This document shows, piece after piece, positions 1-5,944 of a DNA stretch of 9,525 nt (the first letter of the stretch is position 1; every line of letters begins with the position of its first letter). Under the pieces are notes generated by a model. The model worked only from the letters and a program-made list of their open reading frames with translations. It was not told the origin of the DNA and did no database searches. This DNA comes from Planctomicrobium sp. Lineage in GTDB: Bacteria > Planctomycetota > Planctomycetia > Planctomycetales > Planctomycetaceae. The position numbers and the translations under genes are program-made. The stretch is taken from the NCBI GenBank assembly GCA_018659505.1, contig JABJMI010000594.1, positions 1-9,525 of the forward strand, in the 5' to 3' direction.

Positions 1-98
1 CGCGCCAGGCGAATCCTGCTCGATATGACGATATCAGACTCAGGACCAGTCCCGCGCAGCCATTCGCCGCTGGTCCCTTTCAATTTATCCAAATTCAC
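1..98 (-). CDS. mcsB: Protein arginine kinase McsB, N-terminal fragment cut by the window edge
   Basis: Reading the minus strand from GTG at 98 gives 32 full codons that run off the left edge. The peptide starts MNLDKLKGTSGEW and continues LRGTGPESDIVISSRIRLAR. The GPESDIV-SSRIRLAR block is the N-terminal signature of bacterial ATP:guanido phosphotransferases of the McsB type, which phosphorylate arginines on proteins and mark them for ClpCP degradation; in Firmicutes McsB also acts on the heat-shock repressor CtsR. The SSRIRLAR stretch belongs to the nucleotide-binding part of the kinase; the catalytic core lies outside the window. The GTG start is supported by a GAGGAG at 107-112, 8 bases upstream, and an in-frame TGA at 111-113 rules out a longer N-terminus. 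No mcsA-like ORF lies directly upstream, where all frames are broken by stops. Family assignment is firm; the physiological role in this organism is inferred. Confidence 0.9.
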   Translation of the reverse strand, partial: MNLDKLKGTSGEWLRGTGPESDIVISSRIRLA

Positions 99-106
99 AG
101 TTCTCG

Positions 107-112
107 CTCCTC
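107..112 (-). promoter_or_regulatory. Shine-Dalgarno of mcsB deciding a GTG start
   Basis: On the minus strand GAGGAG sits 8 bases before GTG at 98. It is one of the few strong SD sequences in the window, and it fixes the non-ATG start, since no ATG is available between the upstream in-frame stop and the conserved domain. Confidence 0.75.
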
Positions 113-184
113 AAACCGGCAGCCAAACCGACCGCAACTATGTCAACTTCTATTCTTTCGTGTCAGAGACATTCTGGCAACGCA

Positions 185-200
185 AGAACCGTTTGGTTCT
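185..200. repeat. Hairpin AGAACC-GTTT-GGTTCT in the mcsB leader
   Basis: Perfect 6-bp arms with a 4-base loop. There is no T-run on either side, so it is not a classical terminator. On the minus strand it would lie in the 5' leader of mcsB, 87 bases before the GTG. Its role, if any, is unknown. Confidence 0.4.
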
Positions 201-239
201 CAAGAGTTAACGAAAACAGACGAGGAGAACGAGCCATAT

Positions 240-261
240 CCAGACATAAATCTAAGTCTGG
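240..261. promoter_or_regulatory. 22-bp near-palindrome upstream of mcsB, operator candidate
   Basis: The outer arms CCAGAC (240-245) and GTCTGG (256-261) are perfectly complementary. The 10-base centre ATAAATCTAA is also partly symmetric, so 18 of 22 positions agree with the reverse complement. A centre-symmetric site of this size suits a dimeric helix-turn-helix regulator. It lies 142 bases upstream of the mcsB start. It does not resemble CIRCE (TTAGCACTC-N9-GAGTGCTAA) or the CtsR direct repeat (AGGTCAAA type). Alternatively it is an RNA hairpin in the leader. Confidence 0.35.
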
Positions 262-281
262 CAGTGAAAACAACAGCATTC

Positions 282-307
282 AGTAAGAATTCACAGTAAT
301 TCTGACT
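282..307. repeat. Imperfect 10-bp inverted repeat downstream of the methyltransferase gene
   Basis: AGTAAGAATT (282-291) and AATTCTGACT (298-307) pair at 9 of 10 positions around CACAGT. On the minus strand it lies 86 bases beyond the methyltransferase stop and is followed by a T-rich stretch (GTTGTTTT). It could be a weak, AT-rich terminator for that gene, or part of the mcsB upstream control region. Confidence 0.3.
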
Positions 308-392
308 TTACTTTCGCCCAGCGGGAGTCGATATTGCGTGGTTGAGTCAATTGTGGGTGGAACCAAGGGCTATCGAAAAATGCCTTATGGCA

Positions 393-1619
393 TCATTCCG
401 AGGCGGTTTTCAATATTTGATCTGTCGCTAACAGATTGATTCCCAACTCCGTTTTCAATTCGGAGTAGCTTTGGGCTTCGTGCTTTGTATGAGACTCCGG
501 ACGTCGAATGGCTCGTATTAATAGGTTCTTCGGCGTGTGCTCTAGGTCAATGAATTCAAGAATCTGAGTTTTATAACCGGCGACTTCCAGGGCTTCTGCT
601 CGCAGGGCATCGGTTGCGATTGATGCGATTCGTTCCTTCAAGATGCCGTGCTTTAATATCAATTCTAATGTTTCATTCGCGATCTGAGGAAAGACTTCGT
701 GCTGACAACACGGGACGGCAAGAATCACATCGGCGTTTGCCTCAACCGCAAATGTAAGCGCAGCGTCGGTCGCTGTATCGCAAGCGTGTAGCGAAAGTGC
801 AAGATGTACCTTGTCTCGTTGCAGAGCATCTTCGATGCGACCGGAGGTGAAGTTTAAGCCAGCAAGATTCAGGTCGTGAGCTAAGAGTTCGCAGCGTTCA
901 ATGACGTCTGCCTTTTGATCGATTCCGAACAGGACCACTTCGCGTTGATGAATGACACTCAGTAGGTGATGCACCGCGAAGGTAAGGTAACTCAATCCGC
1001 AGCCGAAATCGACGACATGCAACGGTCCCTCAGCGGGGAGTTGATCGTAGACATCGTTTACGATCTCCAGGTATCGATTGATTTGTCGGAATTTCTTCTG
1101 ACGAGATTCTTTGACTTTCCCGGAACCGGTCATGATGCCTAAAGCGACCAGGAATGGAATGGGGACACCTTCCGGAATGAGGTAATTCTTCGTGCGATTA
1201 TGCTGAGCAGGCTGTTTGTTTTTCTTAGCTTTAATTTGCCGCTTCTTGAGTTTTTCACCTTTAGATGTTGCTCGTAACGTGTATTCGAAATTTGTACCGA
1301 AGAGGTATGCCTCACGATATTCGTTGCCGAATAAACTTAGAAAGCGTTCTTTTGATTCCGCTAAAGTTAGATTGAGGTGCGTTTGCAATTTGTCGAAATG
1401 TAATTCCCATTGCAAAACGATTTCATTTTTCAATTCAATCGGCCTTAACGTCTGCTTGCGAGGAACTTCTTCTGAAGATTTCTTCAGTGGAGCACTCAAT
1501 ACGACGCGAGGGAACTCATCATTTTCAAACGAGTCTTGCAGGGCATCTAAAAATTCTGAAGATGAATTTGACATAAGTGTTGTTTTAAGTTTGGGAGTTT
1601 CGCGCTGACTCGCATCCAT
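393..1619 (-). CDS. SAM-dependent class I methyltransferase (METTL25/Methyltransf_32-like)
   Basis: 408 residues. The C-terminal half is a Rossmann-fold methyltransferase: motif I VDFGCGLSY (203-211) binds SAM, GIDQK (232-236) ends strand 2 with the acidic residue that contacts the ribose, SLHACDTATD (276-285) is the motif IV region, AVPCCQHE (301-308) follows, and HTPKNLLIRA (361-370) is near the end. The LHACD and PCCQHE blocks are typical of the family that includes METTL25-like proteins, whose substrates are thought to be RNA or ribosome-related. The N-terminal ~190 residues have a basic Lys-rich stretch (120-137) suited to RNA contact. The likely role is methylation of RNA or a ribosomal component; the exact substrate cannot be read. 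The first Met (1619) gives the longest form; Met16 (1574) is an equally plausible start because neither has an SD. The gene is divergent from the 1681-2349 unit, 61 bases away. Confidence 0.85.
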   Translation of the reverse strand: MDASQRETPKLKTTLMSNSSSEFLDALQDSFENDEFPRVVLSAPLKKSSEEVPRKQTLRPIELKNEIVLQWELHFDKLQTHLNLTLAESKERFLSLFGNEYREAYLFGTNFEYTLRATSKGEKLKKRQIKAKKNKQPAQHNRTKNYLIPEGVPIPFLVALGIMTGSGKVKESRQKKFRQINRYLEIVNDVYDQLPAEGPLHVVDFGCGLSYLTFAVHHLLSVIHQREVVLFGIDQKADVIERCELLAHDLNLAGLNFTSGRIEDALQRDKVHLALSLHACDTATDAALTFAVEANADVILAVPCCQHEVFPQIANETLELILKHGILKERIASIATDALRAEALEVAGYKTQILEFIDLEHTPKNLLIRAIRRPESHTKHEAQSYSELKTELGINLLATDQILKTASE

Positions 1620-1663
1620 CGCATTAGAAAGAGTAAGATAATCTATTCAGACATTTTTCTCAC

Positions 1664-1669
1664 TATGAT
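1664..1669 (+). promoter_or_regulatory. -10 like box TATGAT before the 59-residue gene
   Basis: TATGAT matches the sigma-70 -10 consensus at 5 of 6 positions and lies 11 bases before the ATG at 1681, so a transcript from it would be nearly leaderless. No good -35 is seen at 16-18 bases, so the call is weak. Confidence 0.25.
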
Positions 1670-1680
1670 ATGGAACTTCG

Positions 1681-1860
1681 ATGGGTCTCAATAAGAAACA
1701 GAAAAAGCAGATCGACGTTGCGAAGAAAAAGATACAGAATCTACAGACTCTTTTGAACGCAGCCAGAGCACAACCGGACGACCCGCAAGAGGCTCCGCGG
1801 CTAGAAGGTGAAATTGTCAAGCAAAAGCAATTGATCGCAGATATTCAGAAAGAGGGATAA
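1681..1860 (+). CDS. Small basic coiled protein of 59 residues, unknown function
   Basis: ATG to TAA gives 59 residues starting MGLNKKQKKQIDVAKKKIQ. It has a very Lys-rich N-terminal helix (1-20), a leucine-containing helix (20-30), a QPDDPQEAP break (31-39), and a second charged helix LEGEIVKQKQLIADIQK (41-57). This predicts a short helical hairpin or coiled coil with no membrane segment and no cysteine. I recognise no named family. It is supported as a real gene by its clean composition, by ending 3 bases before the next GTG, and by carrying that gene's SD inside its last codons, which suggests translational coupling. The basic N-terminus beside an RNA-modification-type gene suggests an RNA-associated role, but that is guesswork. 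Confidence 0.72.
   Translation: MGLNKKQKKQIDVAKKKIQNLQTLLNAARAQPDDPQEAPRLEGEIVKQKQLIADIQKEG
1851..1856 (+). promoter_or_regulatory. SD AGAGGG for the GTG start at 1864
   Basis: AGAGGG overlaps the last codons of the 59-residue gene and lies 7 bases before GTG at 1864. It decides the GTG start, as the first in-frame ATG would remove half the conserved domain, and it links translation of the two genes. Confidence 0.6.
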
Positions 1861-1863
1861 CCA

Positions 1864-2349
1864 GTGACTGAGCAGGGAGAGTTTCCCCCAACGATCTTTG
1901 TAGTTCATCCGAAGGAGAAACGGAGTAAATGCTCCGTCGAGCCGCTGCGTGGTACAGAGGGATTCTCTTTCTGGAAGTTTCCTAAACAAGGTGATGAGCC
2001 GATTTCCAGCTACGTCCGTTTAGGAATCGGTGGTCCTGAACTGACTGCTGCGGATGCCAAGAACGGATTACTGATTCTCGATGGAACTTGGCGCTTAGCG
2101 GAGAAAATGGAGCAAGATTACCAAGACCTTCCAATTCGCAGCCTCAGCAACTGGCAGACAGCCTATCCCCGCAAGTCAAAACTCTTCGAAGACCCCTGCG
2201 AAGGTTTGGCGACTGTTGAAGCTCTGTTCGCTGCCTATCATCAAATGGGACACAACACCGACGGCTTGCTCGATCACTATTACTGGGGAGACGAATTCTT
2301 GAAACTCAATCAGTCAAGAATCGCTGAGTTGTCGACATCGCCAGAGTGA
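1864..2349 (+). CDS. Tsr3/DTW-superfamily aminocarboxypropyl transferase-like protein
   Basis: 161 residues from a GTG start. Motifs in order: [11 protein letters not shown] (15-25), like the HPKKCS motif of Tsr3; [14 protein letters not shown] (69-82), at the position of the DCSW (Tsr3) or DGTW (DTW) motif; [16 protein letters not shown] (92-107), matching the R-LP-L-A-NP-NYG region; [11 protein letters not shown] (114-124), matching the STxEAxAAA helix; and WGDEFLKLN (141-149), matching the KWG-FL-LN end of Tsr3. Proteins of this superfamily have a SPOUT-like fold and transfer the 3-amino-3-carboxypropyl group of SAM to a uridine or pseudouridine: Tsr3 in small-subunit rRNA of eukaryotes and archaea, and TapT at U47 of bacterial tRNA. 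This sequence mixes the DGTW motif with a Tsr3-like C-terminus, so the target may be rRNA or tRNA. No signal peptide, so cytoplasmic. It is coupled to the 59-residue gene upstream. Confidence 0.75.
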   Translation: MTEQGEFPPTIFVVHPKEKRSKCSVEPLRGTEGFSFWKFPKQGDEPISSYVRLGIGGPELTAADAKNGLLILDGTWRLAEKMEQDYQDLPIRSLSNWQTAYPRKSKLFEDPCEGLATVEALFAAYHQMGHNTDGLLDHYYWGDEFLKLNQSRIAELSTSPE

Positions 2350-2386
2350 TTTGCTAAACCTATATCTGCCATCAACTATTAAGAAC

Positions 2387-2403
2387 ACCGTCACACGGTT
2401 TTT
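2387..2403 (+). terminator. Short intrinsic terminator candidate after the Tsr3-like gene
   Basis: ACCGT-CAC-ACGGT forms a 5-bp stem with a 3-base loop, followed directly by T's (2399-2403) and then AGTTT. Two A-T pairs can extend the stem after one mismatch. It lies 38 bases past the stop and separates this unit from the exported-protein genes. The stem is short, so strength is uncertain. Confidence 0.4.
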
Positions 2404-2435
2404 AGTTTAACGGCTGCTTTCAATATCATTGGGAA

Positions 2436-3557
2436 ATGAAATCGATGAATAGTCTCTTCCAAGCCGTGTCAGTTCTGACCATCTTAGCTGCCTTCTCCGT
2501 ATCGCTACTCGCTGCCGATTCAGCGAAGCTGATTGAAACGATTCAAGCGGTGAACAAAAAAGGAGCCGGTCACGCTGAAGCTGTCAAAGCGGTGCAACAA
2601 CTGCAGGCAATGGGAGCTTCAACTGCGATTCCAATTTTAAAAGCGATGGACAATGCCAATCCGCTGGCTTCCAACTGGTTACAAGGTGCTTTCGAATCTG
2701 TGGCAGACCAAGCTCTTCGAGCGAATGAACTTTCCGCTAAAGACTTAGAGGGTTTCGTCTTGGATCGAACTCATAATGGTCGCGCTCGGAAGCTGGCATT
2801 CGACTGGCTCACTAAGGTCGATAAAACCGCTGAGGAACGAATGATCCCCAACATGCTTGATGACCCAAGTAGTCCTTTGAGAAGAGAAGCGGTCGCGCAA
2901 GTGATTCAGACTGCTGAAAAAGCGAAGTCTGATGATGAGAAAGAGTTTCTCTACCGCAAGGCATTAACCGGAGCGGTGGACCGAGATCAGGTCGACAAGA
3001 TTGCCTCTTCGTTGAAGAAACTCGGGCAGACTGTTGACCTCGTCGAACAGTTTGGATTCTTAACGGCTTGGCACGTTATTGGTCCTTTCGATAACACTGA
3101 CATGAAGGCATTTAATGTCGCCTATCCGCCAGAGAAAGAAATCGATCTCAAAGCGACTTATGATGGGAAAGCAGGCAAAGTTGAATGGAAGCAGTATCTC
3201 TCTGATGCGAAAGATGGCGAATTCGACCTCGCTGAGTTAACTGAACCACACAAGGGAGCTATTGATTATGCCATCACGGAATTCAATAGCCCATCAGGTC
3301 AAGAAGTCGAGTTTCGTCTGGCGACTGCCAATGCTTGGAAACTGTGGGTGAATGGAGAACTCGTTTTCGCTCGCGAGGAATACCACCGCGGGATGCGCTT
3401 CGATCAATACATTGTGCGTGGCTCAATCAAAGAAGGGAAGAATACTTTCCTCTTGAAGGTCTGCCAGAATGAACAAGACCAGGACTGGGCGCAGCGATGG
3501 GCATTTCAATTCCGCATTGTCGACGAATCTGGTCGCGCCGTGACTCAAGCAGAGTAA
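2436..3557 (+). CDS. Secreted helical-repeat protein with C-terminal beta-sandwich domain
   Basis: 373 residues. Residues 1-27 are a Sec signal peptide (Lys2, then a hydrophobic core ending SLLAAD). The first ATG is preferred over the one at 2445 because only it supplies a positive n-region; GGGA at 2431-2434 could serve either. Residues ~30-205 are a helical region resembling HEAT or armadillo repeats (AVKAVQQLQAMGASTAIPILKAM; LRREAVAQVIQTAEKA). Residues ~207-367 form a beta-rich domain opening with WHVIGPFDN (212-220) and including WKLWVNGELVF (301-311) and SIKEGKNTFLLKVCQN (330-345), the pattern of a jelly-roll carbohydrate- or ligand-binding module often seen in secreted planctomycete proteins. 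No catalytic motif is seen. It is followed 56 bases later by a PQQ-like propeller gene on the same strand, so both probably form one exported unit. The ligand is unknown. Confidence 0.75.
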   Translation: MKSMNSLFQAVSVLTILAAFSVSLLAADSAKLIETIQAVNKKGAGHAEAVKAVQQLQAMGASTAIPILKAMDNANPLASNWLQGAFESVADQALRANELSAKDLEGFVLDRTHNGRARKLAFDWLTKVDKTAEERMIPNMLDDPSSPLRREAVAQVIQTAEKAKSDDEKEFLYRKALTGAVDRDQVDKIASSLKKLGQTVDLVEQFGFLTAWHVIGPFDNTDMKAFNVAYPPEKEIDLKATYDGKAGKVEWKQYLSDAKDGEFDLAELTEPHKGAIDYAITEFNSPSGQEVEFRLATANAWKLWVNGELVFAREEYHRGMRFDQYIVRGSIKEGKNTFLLKVCQNEQDQDWAQRWAFQFRIVDESGRAVTQAE

Positions 3558-3603
3558 TCATCTCGATTCATCGCTTCGCAGACCTCCAATTAAAATAGAC
3601 ATC

Positions 3604-3607
3604 AGGA
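3604..3607 (+). promoter_or_regulatory. SD AGGA of the propeller gene
   Basis: AGGA lies 6 bases before ATG at 3614 and supports that start, which also gives a complete signal peptide. Confidence 0.5.
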
Positions 3608-3613
3608 TATAAG

Positions 3614-4807
3614 ATGCCTTCTCGCACTTTACAGTTACTATGTGTTCTCTCATTGCTGAATAGTTCTCTCTTCGCGGACTGGCGTGGCTTTCGTGGGTCT
3701 GCGAACAATGGTCTCCCAGAAGAAACTGTGAAGAATTGGGATGGTGAACAAGAAATTGCGTGGCAATCAGACTTGCCGGGTCGTGGACTTTCCAGTCCGA
3801 TCATCGTTGGTGATCGAATCTTCGTAACCTGTAGTTCCGGCTCGCTGCAAGATCGGCTGCACGTTTTGTGCTTCAGTTCTAAAGATGGAAACAAAATCTG
3901 GCAACGTGATTTTTGGGCAACTGGTCGGACGGTGACCAACCCGACCACATGTGTCGCGGCTCCCAGTCCAGCCAGTGATGGAAAACATATCTTTGCGTTC
4001 TACTCAAGTAACGATCTCGTTTGTCTCGATTTAGATGGCAACTTGAAGTGGTTTCGTGGCCTGACTTACGATTGTCCGAATGTCAGTAACAGTCTGGGAA
4101 TGGCGTCTTCGGCTTTGTCGGTTGGTGATAAAGTTGTGGTTCTCCTAGAGACTGATGATGAATCCTTCGCAGCCGGAATTGATGCAAAAACAGGCGAAAC
4201 AAGTTGGCGAATTGATCGTCCAGAACGTGCGAACTGGACCTCTCCAGCTCCGAGTTCTGATGGCAAACATGTGCTGATGCAATCCTCGAAAGGTGTCTCC
4301 GCTGTCGATGTCGCGACGGGTGAAGAAGTCTGGAATTATGCTGACGGGGCAGCGACTCAACCCAGCCCCGTCGTCGTTGACGATGTGGCGTACATTGCGT
4401 CTCATGGGCTAACAGCAATTCGCCCTGGGAAGAGTAACACCAGCGTCCCAGAAATTGTCTGGCAAGCGAGCAATATTAACCCCGCAGTTGCCAGTCCGAT
4501 TGCTTATGACGGAAACGTCTACGTCATTAATAGCAGCGGTGTGATGGTTGCCGTGACCCAGAAAGACGGCGAACGTCTTTGGCAATCACGGCTGCAAGGC
4601 AAGTTCAGCGCCAGCCCGGTCATGGCAGGCGGTAAGCTCGTTGCTCTTAATCAAGATGGAACCAGTATCGTCGTCGACCCCGCGAACAAAGGAGATATCA
4701 TCTCCCGCCTCGAACTCAACGAAACGATGCTCGGCACCCCCGCTGTTGGCTCCGACGGAATCTACTTCCGCAGCGACAACCACTTGTTCAAAGTGAGTGT
4801 TGATTGA
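3614..4807 (+). CDS. Exported PQQ-like beta-propeller repeat protein
   Basis: 397 residues. A signal peptide covers residues 1-21 (cleavage predicted after SLFA), and the mature protein opens DWRGFRGSANNGLP, an N-terminus typical of planctomycete PQQ-like propellers. The repeats each end in the tryptophan-docking pattern DG/TG-x-x-x-W: DGNKIWQ (91-97), DGNLKWF (141-147), TGETSWR (193-199), TGEEVWN (235-241) and DGERLWQ (318-324), with SSPIIVGDRIFV, SPVVVDDVAYI and ASPIAYDGNVYV as the repeat-opening strands. This predicts a 7- or 8-bladed propeller like BamB or the quinoprotein dehydrogenase fold. The length is well below that of PQQ-dependent dehydrogenases and no dehydrogenase active-site region is seen, so a scaffold or binding role outside the cytoplasm is more likely than an enzyme. 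It is probably co-transcribed with the gene at 2436-3557. Confidence 0.88.
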   Translation: MPSRTLQLLCVLSLLNSSLFADWRGFRGSANNGLPEETVKNWDGEQEIAWQSDLPGRGLSSPIIVGDRIFVTCSSGSLQDRLHVLCFSSKDGNKIWQRDFWATGRTVTNPTTCVAAPSPASDGKHIFAFYSSNDLVCLDLDGNLKWFRGLTYDCPNVSNSLGMASSALSVGDKVVVLLETDDESFAAGIDAKTGETSWRIDRPERANWTSPAPSSDGKHVLMQSSKGVSAVDVATGEEVWNYADGAATQPSPVVVDDVAYIASHGLTAIRPGKSNTSVPEIVWQASNINPAVASPIAYDGNVYVINSSGVMVAVTQKDGERLWQSRLQGKFSASPVMAGGKLVALNQDGTSIVVDPANKGDIISRLELNETMLGTPAVGSDGIYFRSDNHLFKVSVD

Positions 4808-4820
4808 AGTTTTAACTTCA
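4805..4820. terminator. 16-bp palindrome whose ends are both convergent stop codons
   Basis: TGAAGTTTTAACTTCA is a perfect inverted repeat. Its left TGA (4805-4807) is the stop of the propeller gene, and its right TCA (4818-4820) is the TGA stop of the aminotransferase on the other strand. It could be a minimal bidirectional terminator, but the stem is AT-rich and no clear T-run follows on either strand, so confidence as a terminator is low. The palindrome itself is directly visible. Confidence 0.3.
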
Positions 4821-5750
4821 AACTCTGTGCTCAATTGCCTGTGCAACGAAATTAAGATCAACCTTCTCTGACCACATTTGGGTCAACTTTTGTGTGAGGC
4901 GACCGGGAGTTGCCATTCCTATTGGCTGCCCGTTGACAGTTGCGACTGGCATGATGCAGTATGTAGAAGAGGTGAGAAATGCTTCTTCGGCTTGATAGAG
5001 GTCGAGGGCTGTCAGATTTTGAAAAGCAAGTTCAACTTCTAATTCTTCGCAAAGCTCTATCACATTCTGTCTGCTCATTCCATTCAGGGTGGCGTCTTCG
5101 CAGGGAGTCAGCAAAACACCATCTTTGACGAGCATTAAATTGCCGCTGCTTGTTTCGGTCAGATGATCGTGTTCATCCAGAAGTAACGCCATCGCACCGG
5201 GATGTTGCTCTCGTGCGATCTGGTCAGCGATTTGCCAGTGCAGTCGGCTGCGCATTTTAATTCGTGGATCAAGACTGGTTCGTGGGATCTGACGAATTTC
5301 AGGAATGACTAAGTGAGTCCCATTCTTGTATCCATCTACCCAGCGAGAGAAAGGCAGTTTCGTGGAATAGACACAAACTGTCGGCTCGCTGTTGGTAGCA
5401 AGTCCATTGGAGTCGCCAGTCCCCTGCCCTGCTGAAATAAAAATGACTATTGAAAGGTCTTCCTCGGGGTCAATCAGTCGCGAATTTTGACCACAAACAT
5501 TGTGAATCTTCTCAGTAAGACCGTCGAGATTCGGCAGGTTCTTCCACCCGACAAGCCGTAGTGATTCATGGAGTCGACTAAGGTGTTGTTCAACCTGAAA
5601 CGGTTGATGACGAAAAGTTCGTAGTCGCTCCGTGACACTCGCTCCTTGCATGATCGCTAGATCATAAACGGGCAAGCGAGCTTCGCTGAACGGAATCAAT
5701 TCTCCGTTCAAATAGGCGACGGGTCGGGAAGCTTGCTCTATTTCAGACAT
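4818..5750 (-). CDS. Class IV PLP-dependent aminotransferase (branched-chain/D-amino acid/ADC lyase family)
   Basis: 310 residues, usual length for fold-type IV PLP enzymes. Family marks: VAYLNGELIPFSEARLPVYD (11-30), the N-terminal strand motif; VTERLRTF (39-46); FQVEQHLSRLHESL (51-64), the usual pattern H-x-x-RL-x-S; DPRIKMRSRLHW (161-172), where Lys165 is the likely Schiff-base lysine; LLLDEHDHLTETSSGNLMLVKDG (189-211), with Glu199 and the SGN turn binding PLP; LNGMSRQNVIEL (222-233); and FLTSSTYCIMPV (258-269), phosphate-binding. These enzymes transaminate branched-chain or D-amino acids or, as PabC, release pyruvate from aminodeoxychorismate. The sequence does not settle which, and the neighbours give no pathway clue. 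Cytoplasmic. No SD precedes the ATG; Met1 is chosen because the conserved domain starts at about residue 11. It is convergent with the propeller gene and divergent from the PSP1 gene. Confidence 0.88.
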   Translation of the reverse strand: MSEIEQASRPVAYLNGELIPFSEARLPVYDLAIMQGASVTERLRTFRHQPFQVEQHLSRLHESLRLVGWKNLPNLDGLTEKIHNVCGQNSRLIDPEEDLSIVIFISAGQGTGDSNGLATNSEPTVCVYSTKLPFSRWVDGYKNGTHLVIPEIRQIPRTSLDPRIKMRSRLHWQIADQIAREQHPGAMALLLDEHDHLTETSSGNLMLVKDGVLLTPCEDATLNGMSRQNVIELCEELEVELAFQNLTALDLYQAEEAFLTSSTYCIMPVATVNGQPIGMATPGRLTQKLTQMWSEKVDLNFVAQAIEHRV

Positions 5751-5944
5751 AAGACGTTACCGGTTTAAACGTGAGAAATTCACAGAAGATCTGTTTAGTT
5801 GCACACTTCAAGTCTGCAAGTGTTCTTCTAAGTCAAAGCTATGTAAGATTATCTCTCTACTGACTCGAAACTATCACGCTGAACTTGATAAGATACTGAA
5901 TCATAAATTTCGCATTGCATATCTATATAAAATAACGATTTCTC
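5751..5944. promoter_or_regulatory. Divergent AT-rich intergenic promoter region
   Basis: 194 bases between the divergent aminotransferase and PSP1 genes; promoters for both must lie here unless they are transcribed from further away. The part next to the PSP1 gene is very AT-rich and includes CTATATAAAAT (5923-5933), a possible -10 region about 12-20 bases before the ATG. I see no matching -35 at the right distance and no ORF in the gap. Confidence 0.4.

Larger units (their letters stand above)
99..392. other. Non-coding stretch between mcsB and the methyltransferase gene
   Basis: About 294 bases between the start of mcsB and the 3' end of the methyltransferase gene, both on the minus strand. 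Stops break all three minus frames, and the only plus-strand ORF (25-210) runs antisense across the mcsB start. The stretch is AT-richer than the genes and contains three inverted repeats (185-200, 240-261, 282-307), listed separately. It should hold the mcsB promoter and leader and possibly the end of the methyltransferase transcript. I could not pick a convincing -35/-10 pair. Confidence 0.6.

Noticed and set aside
25..210. Plus-strand ORF of 61 residues
   Set aside because: It runs antisense across the start of mcsB, whose minus-strand reading matches a known family; the plus translation has low complexity typical of chance and no SD.
240..261. CIRCE or CtsR operator
   Set aside because: The palindrome arms CCAGAC/GTCTGG match neither the CIRCE TTAGCACTC/GAGTGCTAA nor the CtsR heptad repeats.
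99..392. mcsA upstream of mcsB
   Set aside because: All three minus-strand frames contain closely spaced stops and no CxxC or UvrB/C-like segment is seen.
1216..1608. Plus-strand ORF of 130 residues
   Set aside because: Lies wholly antisense inside the methyltransferase gene and shows no domain.
3568..4861. Several minus-strand ORFs of 66-126 residues across the propeller gene
   Set aside because: They are antisense shadows of a gene with clear signal peptide and repeat motifs.
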